NCBI GenBank assembly: GCA_963555705.1
Contig: OY743187.1
Location: forward strand, 15,018,133-15,082,132
Reading direction: 5' to 3'
DNA length: 64,000 nt
Origin: Ligustrum vulgare
Taxonomy: Eukaryota > Streptophyta > Magnoliopsida > Lamiales > Oleaceae
Every line of letters starts with the position of its first letter. Position 1 is the stretch's first letter. Made by a program: the position numbers and the translations under genes. The notes under the pieces are model-generated. The model ran no database searches, was not told the origin of the DNA, and saw only the letters and a program-made list of their open reading frames with translations. Below are positions 57,706 through 64,000 of this stretch, piece after piece.

Positions 57706-57779
57706 TACCTACTATTAGATTTGAACCAATGACTCCCGTCGTATGAAAGCAATACTCTAACCACTGAGAGTTAAGCAGA
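57706..57779 (-). pseudogene. trnM-CAU: Plastid trnM-CAU copy
   Basis: The minus strand carries the anticodon arm ctttcatacg and the T arm ggttcaaatc of chloroplast elongator tRNA-Met. A 2-bp insertion lies in the D-arm region (ctgagagttaag). It is adjacent to trnV in opposite direction, as in plastids. Confidence 0.8.
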
Positions 57780-57960
57780 TCATTCATCATCCCAAAGATA
57801 ACCAAATGGAATTCATGTCATCGATATATTATAAATATCATATTACTTATGAGCAATACTAATACAAGCAATACCACTACAAAATTAAGGATGTTGGATC
57901 ATAGAATATTCATCTTGATAAGAAATTATCTACATGATAAAATATATATCACAAGCACTA

Positions 57961-58603
57961 AGGGCTATAGCTTAATTGGTAGAGCGTCTCGTTTACAAGC
58001 GTGCCAATATTTTTCAGGGGGTTCCATCATACAATCAAAAAATGCATCTTATTGAGAAATTGATGTCTTACTCCATAACTGTGAGGGAACAGTAACCTGA
58101 CAAATGGTTCTGTCCAATTTTGGTATCCATTTAAGTACCAAACAAACCCCATACATTAATTTGAGATATCGATAAGGTCAATACTAGTTAATTCAATGCT
58201 AGGCGTAATGAGTATAAGGTCCTCAAAAAATTTCTTTCGTCATATGAACTTTAAGGTGTATGAAGTTTCATATTTTCTTTTTTAAGCTGAACGATAGAAA
58301 CTTCATTTAACTTAGGTTGATCTAGGCTAGAGGCAGACCTACATCAAGGTAACCCTACCTTTGAAACACTTAGGTAGTGCTCCTGGATCAGAATCCCAAA
58401 TAATGAATCAGAGCACATGAAGTCATCTAATTAATCTTATTTTGAAACATATGGCAGACTGGCTAATATTTCTAACAGTTAATGAAAGAGCTTAGGACCC
58501 AAAAAATGCATGTTGAGTCTTTGAAACAGTTTAGATCATTTTGATAATAATAAATTTGATATATTTTACCGAGAAGGTCTATGGTTCGAGTTCATATAGC
58601 CCA
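57961..58603 (+). pseudogene. trnV-UAC: Plastid trnV-UAC copy with its group II intron
   Basis: The 5' exon (57961 to about 57998, agggctatagcttaattgg) and 3' exon (about 58571-58603, with ggttcgagttc and tatagccc) are separated by about 570 bp, the usual intron length of this gene. Base changes in the D arm and acceptor stem indicate decay. In the nucleus the intron could not be removed. Confidence 0.85.
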
Positions 58604-59032
58604 AGAGCCTTAGAAAATGAAAATCCAAACTATAAAAGTGTATAATTTTCATTTCTTCATTATTGTTTGTTGCTTGTAACTGGCCGATTGGGCTAATTCA
58701 TCGAAATCCGAATTATTCCTATAAACTAACTCATGGGTATCGTTTAAAGCATAACAGAAAACTAAAAGAAAAATGGATCGAATCAATACTTATCCAATTC
58801 TGGATAAACAAGCAAACATTTCATCATTAATCTTTGGAGGTAAATTCCATATGAATTTTCCTGTCCACAATCAAGGGGAATGGCTCGGCTATCCCACTTA
58901 GCCAAGCCAGAAAAATAGATTAGATATAATTGAGTTAAAAAAATACTTAAAAAGTATAATCGGTTCCTAATATGTATGATAGAATCAAAGTGATTCTTAC
59001 TTCAATCCAAGCATTGGATCTCCTGTCTCATA
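58604..59032. other. Plastid spacer DNA, including the join of the two plastid segments
   Basis: Moderately AT-rich with plastid-like sequence on both sides: the trnV side, and the psbC 3' spacer reading on the minus strand after the psbC stop. No gene was recognised; the exact join is unclear. Confidence 0.5.
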
Positions 59033-60100
59033 TCAATTAAGTGGGGTCATGTGAGCACGAGCCCTTCCCGTGTGCCACAAATGACCTACGAAGAAAAAGA
59101 ATCCTAGAACAAAATGATAGGTAGCTAACCAACTTCTAGGAGAGACATAATTGACTGCATTAATCTTGGTAGCTATGCCACCTATAGAATTTAAAGAACC
59201 TAAACGAGCATAAGTTATATATTCTGTGGAACGTCTTTCCAGGGTTGTATGTCTTTTTTCAACCTACTCAAGACCAATCCATTTGGACCTCTTAGAAGTT
59301 AACCAGAGAGCACGCTGATCCCAAAAACGCATAGTCTCTGCTCTAAAAACGACTTCTCTGGTCCAGGAACGCATTAGATATTTACCTAAACCTGTAGGTC
59401 CTTCAGCAGATCCTACATTAGCCCCAAGACGTTGGTCACTAACTAGAAAAGTAAATTCTTGAGCTTGAGAAGCTTCTGATTCAGTAGGTCCGTAAAACTC
59501 CCTAGGATAAGCGATATTACTGAATCATACAAAACAACAAGCAATAAAACCAAAGAGGGCTAAAGTCCCTAAACTATAAGATAAGCAAGCCTCCCAAACC
59601 ATTCAAGAGCGCGTCGAGCCCATGAGAAGGGTTTTGTTAAGATATGCTAAATTCCACCAAGTATACAAATGGAACCTAACCATATATGTCCTCCGGTTAT
59701 ATCTTCTAAATTGTCCACACTAACAATCCATCCTTCCACTTCAACTGGTGATTTTAGTAAATAACCAAATATAATATTTGGGCTAAGGGTCAAGTTGGTA
59801 ATTTTTCTTACATCTCCCCCTCCCGGAGCCTAAGTATCATATACACCTATAAAACAAAGAGCCTTGAATACTAGAAGAAAAGCACCTAGACCTAACAAGA
59901 TTAAGTGAATACCTAAAATTATGGTCCTTTTATTTCTATCTTTCCATACACAACCGAAGAATGGAAAATATTCCTCAGGCATCTCAGGTCCGAGAAGTGC
60001 ATGATAAATACCACCAAAACCCAATATTGCAAAGGAAACTAAATGAAGCACTCAAGATACAAAGTGTGGAAAGGTGTCTATAACTTCCCGCAACCTAGAG
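59033..60100 (-). pseudogene. psbC: psbC (CP43) C-terminal part, decayed
   Basis: Minus-strand reading gives [78 protein letters not shown] and RRAL, in CP43 order, covering roughly the last two thirds. Several Trp codons are now TAG or TGA (after GVYDT; in GGI-H), and a GGA is TGA, all G-to-A or decay-type changes. Frameshifts follow from about 59610. Near the end about 65 bp are missing between 'ggctcgtgc' and the terminal MTPLN. Not functional. Confidence 0.93.
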
Positions 60101-60352
60101 TAGCTAAATGGGGAAGTAAAATTAATCAATAGTTACTTATTACTAAAATGTATAAATTGAAATTTACTATTCAAAAAAGTTTTTAATAATTTGAATTAAT
60201 TATGTTGTTTTTAAAATTTTAATAATTATTGTAATAAAATATTATTTTTTATGTATTTACATTTGTGTTGATTATGTATAAGTATTAAATTTTGAATACT
60301 TATTGAAATCGATATTGCAGATAACAACTTTCATTCATGTATAGGTGAAATA

Positions 60353-60411
<59 letters not shown>

Positions 60412-61338
60412 GAATACTTATTGAAATCGATATTGCAGATAACAACTTTCATTCATGTATAGGTGAAATACTAATATATATATATAATATTGGTTTTATA
60501 AATATCACCGTTGAGGTTCTTATGCTCATGCTAATTGCTAAAGCCTAAAGAAGGACACGTTCAAAAGGTCTGATAGAGTGAAGATAAGAATATAATCAGG
60601 AAAATCCTCTTAGACTTCCAATTCGATCGAGTGTTTTTTTAAGTGACTTCATTTCTCATTTTTTTTTTAATTAACATTTATTTTAAAGATTTCAAGCATG
60701 GAAAATTGGTAAACTTATCGTCCCACGTTTTCCTATCACAACCATAACCCTAAAACTATAAGAAATCTACTCTTTCGAAAATGCTCTAAAAAGGAGAAAT
60801 ATTTTTGAACTATTTTACCCTCATAGTTGTAATTATTGTACAATTATTTTTTTAATATTCAATTTTACTTTATTTTTCATATTGTCAATTAAAGTATTTT
60901 TCGTACATATACAAATGTTTACTCCTTTAATTAATTTTTTTGCGCGTATATAACAATTTTTTTTGGAAAATGTTTGACATTTTTCACCGTCTACACTAAA
61001 AATTTCATTCCCTGTATTCATATTTCAATTTCAAGTTTCTTTGTCTAATATTAATTTGACACTAGTTATATTCTCACCACTCACAAAAATAGAGTACTAT
61101 AAAAATTCATTTATTTGTTTTAAAAGACAATTTTTGAAGTCATGAGTACATGTAATTTCGTTTTTCTAAATTATCTAATTATTCTATGAAAAAATCTTTT
61201 TAAATTTTGTTTTCAAATCAAGTTGAATTCCTCTATGGTAGTGAATTTTTATGTTGGAATTTCGAAATGTAATTTTTGAGAAGACCCCTTTCTTTATGTC
61301 TCAAGTTGGTTTATATGTAAATATTCCGAAGTGAAATT
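60101..61338. other. AT-rich intergenic DNA
   Basis: No gene. It contains the (AT)n-separated duplication described below; the remaining sequence has no recognised feature. Confidence 0.5.
60289..60485. repeat. Direct ~70-bp duplication around an (AT)n tract
   Basis: The segment 'ttttgaatacttattgaaat...gaaatactaatata' occurs at 60289-60358 and 60408-60477, separated by an (AT)n run (60356-60405). The copies are essentially identical, so the duplication is recent. Confidence 0.9.
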
Positions 61339-61341
61339 TTA

Positions 61342-62116
61342 GGCCCCGTTCTCTTTACTGTTTTCAACCCGTTTTGAGTTTTAGATTTTTGTAAATATCG
61401 AAAACGCGTTCACTTTGCCCATTTTCAGAAACGCGTTTTCCAAAACACCCAAAAAATACAAAGGAAACTCAAAACGAGTTTATTGCGTTTTGGATATTTT
61501 GTGTTAAAAAGTTCAAAACGACCAAAAAGCGTGTTTTGGATTTTTTTTTTTTTTTGTAAATGTGAGACACTTCCTTCACTTAAAGTTCTTATATTATTTT
61601 GCCATTATATATAGATCAATGTTAAGATTTTTTTTCCATAATTAATTTATTTATTATTATTATTATTATTATTTTTTAAATGTTAGACACTTCATTCACT
61701 TGAAATTCTTATGTTATTTTGTCATTATATATAGATCCATGTTAATTTATTTTTTTTTTGTAAATTATTATTATTATTATTATTTTGTAAAAGTGAGACA
61801 CTTCCTTCACTTGAAGTTCTTATGGTATTTTGTCATTATATATATATATCAATGTTAAGATTTTTTTTATTTTTTTATTTTTTTTTGTAAAATTTTTTTA
61901 TTATTATTTTTTTATAAAAGTGAGACACTTCATTCACTTGAAATTCTTATGTTATTTTGCCATTATATATAGATCCATTTTAAGATTTTTTTTTTGTAAT
62001 TTTTTTTTTTTATATTTATTTTTTGTAAAAGTGAGACGCTTCCTTCACTTGAAGTTCTTATATTATTTTTCCTTCATATAGATCCATGTTAAGATTTATT
62101 TATTTTTTATTTTTTA

Positions 62117-62150
<34 letters not shown>

Positions 62151-62666
62151 TTGGGTAAATGTGAGACACTTCCTTCACCTGAAATTCTTATATTATTTTG
62201 TCATCATATAGATCCATGTTAAGATTTTTTTTTTAATTTTTTATTATTATTATTTTTTTGGGTAAATGTGAGACACTTCATTCACTTGAAATTCTTATAT
62301 TATTTTGCTATTATATATATATATATATCCATGTTAAGATTTTGTTGGTATGAAGTTAAATTTTTGTTTAGTTGAAACAATATTAATGATAAATTTATTG
62401 ACATAGAGGACTAACTGATTTATTAACATTAAAATTAATGTAATTTAACAAATCAGTCATTTTTTACATATAAAATATCACAAAATAAATATATCAAAAA
62501 ATTACAAAGTAAACACATTTTTCAGTTTTCTCTTTTTTAAAACAGTTTTCCAAAATCACAAAGAGAACATGTTTTCAGCAATCCCCAAAAAAACAACCAA
62601 AATCCAAAATTCAAAACAAAATCCAAAACTAAAAATCCAAAATCGAAATACAAAGAGAACGGCCCC
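61342..62666. mobile_element. Harbinger-like non-autonomous element filled with a minisatellite
   Basis: A 1325-bp element flanked by TTA (61339-61341, 62667-62669) with ends GGCCCCGTTCTCTTT and (reverse complement) GGGGCCGTTCTCTTT. Subterminal regions are rich in 'aaaacgcgtttt' and 'ccaaaac'. The middle is a tandem array (see next entry). Similar in ends and layout to 29713-30557. No transposase. Confidence 0.82.
61555..62345. repeat. Minisatellite, seven ~110-130-bp units
   Basis: Units begin with (a)gtgagacacttcnttcact, at about 61562, 61679, 61793, 61919, 62031, 62160 and 62268. Each continues with 'gaaattcttatattatttt', a 'catatagatccatgttaag' phrase and a T- and ATT-rich linker that varies in length. 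Confidence 0.92.
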
Positions 62667-62669
62667 TTA

Positions 62670-64000
62670 GTCTTTTAAGGGTTATAAAAATGTCATTTCG
62701 AATGAATGTTATCCGTATAAGAGTTGTTCAAAAGTAGTATGCACAACAAAGAGTTAATAATATGTAAAAAAAAAAAAATTCTTATATTTTGTTCACATTT
62801 ACTCATTTTATTGACTTTACTTTTGAACTCATTTTATTCACATGTGTTTACTATGCCAGACATTCAAAAGAAATCATGAAGGCATGGCCTTATTGTCTTT
62901 GTTTTGAGGCAAAAATTTGAAGAATACCGATTCCAGAACAATTTCTTGATCAAACATTACTCTAATTAAACATGATTCCTTTTGTGGCTTGAATGATCAT
63001 ATCTTAGTAGGGAACCTAAACCAGATGCATTTCAATTTTTCTCAAATATTTAGGAAGAGACACATATTGTTCTGAGTTCTAACTTCACATGAATGATAAG
63101 CATTCTTTGTGTATCAGATTCTAATGGTGGCTTTTGTTTTGATTCTAAAATTTGGATAAATTGTCAAATAATTTTTATTATTATTTTTTTAGCAATATAT
63201 TGACCATGCACTATATACACACACAAAAGAAGAAATTCATCTCAACTCCAATTTCTTCAAATAAGGTTGACTAACAATACATTAATAAACCACACATTAA
63301 TACATTTATTCAAAACTTAATTTTTTTCAAACTCATTTTCAACCACACATTATATTAAAATAATCTACATATAAACCCAAAAAATTTTCCTACTTTTTAA
63401 CCACACATTCTCTGAAAAATCACTATTTTATAACTCATTTTTTGAACAAAAGGGGACTAAAACAAGGGCAAAATTGAAGAAGTCAACAATTAATAATGAG
63501 AACAAAAAAATGATGGTATAACTAATAAGAATATTGCAAACTCAATAGAAATTTGAATAAAGTTTAAGGTAAATTGAGTTCGATATTGAAATTGCTTAAT
63601 TCGATATTTTGCACATTTTTAGGTGAAATGTATAGTGAAATTTGAACAATTTTTATTCAATTTTAAAAGTATATATACTTGAATAAAAAATGTCAAAATA
63701 CTTTTATAGTATCAAGTGTACCGAACGGATTACATACTAGTCTTTTAAAAAATAACAAAGTGATAGGATTCTTAAATAAAATAGGGTTGACATCTCTCTT
63801 AAAAAGCATTGGAATTTTGTACCGTTCAAACTTCGAATGGGTCGTTTTTTGGACACATCAACTGATCAACTCCTCGAAGAACTTTCAGATTTTACATTAA
63901 CATATTTAATAATTTTTCTTATTCATTTAAAGTTATACATTAATTTCATCCATAATTTTTTAACTATTACTATTACTAGTATTCACACATGTGCGTTGCA
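62670..64000. other. AT-rich intergenic DNA to the window end
   Basis: No gene is supported. Around 63290-63465 there is probable MITE debris: 'accacacat' repeats and a right end 'aaaacaagggc' like that of the 19156/43975 family. The 73-codon frame at 63679 starts with TTG and has no family resemblance. Confidence 0.5.

Larger units (their letters stand above)
57295..60100. other. Nuclear chloroplast DNA insertion (NUPT), two joined plastid segments
   Basis: The left part holds atpE (+), trnM-CAU (-) and trnV-UAC (+) in the relative order and directions of a chloroplast large single-copy region. The right part is psbC (-) with its 3' spacer. These two regions are far apart in standard chloroplast genomes, so the insert is a mosaic; the join lies somewhere in 58610-58950. 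All genes are damaged, mostly by G:C to A:T changes, so it is not plastid DNA in place. Confidence 0.92.

Noticed and set aside
57961..58603. Functional tRNA-Val gene
   Set aside because: It is a plastid trnV-UAC with a group II intron and base changes, embedded in a nuclear plastid insert; not expected to be expressed.
61555..62345. CRISPR-like array because of seven regularly spaced repeats
   Set aside because: Units are ~110-130 bp with AT-rich linkers inside a transposon of a plant genome; no short repeats with unique spacers and no cas genes.
63679..63900. 73-codon frame near the window end
   Set aside because: TTG start, AT-rich context, no family resemblance.

Overview
This is nuclear DNA from a dicot-type flowering plant. 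It contains intron-rich genes with GT-AG introns and plant-type proteins, many plant transposon families, and a decayed chloroplast insertion. I cannot name the species from the sequence alone.

Three complete host genes can be assembled exon by exon with consistent splice phases. They are a mitochondrial phosphate carrier (+, 11012-13854, 6 exons, 362 aa), V-type ATPase subunit C (-, 16153-21140, 11 exons, 377 aa) and a GT29 sialyltransferase-like protein (+, 33204-38334, 12 exons, 438 aa). Two further host-derived loci look broken or rearranged. One is a fragment of the SUMO-activating enzyme large subunit spliced in phase to an unrelated last exon (-, 28196-28861). The other is a SAM-domain gene with frameshifts and a SINE in its coding region (+, 41167-42194).

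The rest is mostly transposable elements. 1-6523: a deleted Ty3/gypsy copy, a twice-repeated 1.2 kb LTR-like unit and a Ty1/copia RT-RNase H fragment. 6849-10141: a MITE, a gypsy gag relic and a copia 3' remnant. 14286-15250: an LTR-like relic. 21242-27221: an LTR pair without coding capacity; its 5' LTR holds a ~2.9 kb Mutator-like element with a perfect 9-bp target duplication, and the 3' LTR shows the empty site. 29713-32946: Harbinger-like and hAT-like elements. 38853-41119: a complete non-autonomous LTR element with a CCTAG duplication. 42869-43706: a hAT-like element carrying a piece of an acireductone dioxygenase gene. 45130-52513: a reverse-strand copia element interrupted by a solo LTR and a hAT-like element and abutting a third, inverted LTR. 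54280-55993: an internally deleted hAT transposon. 57295-60100: chloroplast-derived DNA (atpE-trnM-trnV joined to psbC). 61342-62666: a Harbinger-like element filled with a minisatellite.

The three intact genes are housekeeping functions (mitochondrial phosphate uptake, endomembrane acidification, Golgi glycosylation) and do not form a pathway. Nothing resembles a prokaryotic-type operon or defence system. The unusual content is the transposon biology: gene capture, nested insertions with readable target-site duplications, and elements with internal tandem amplification.
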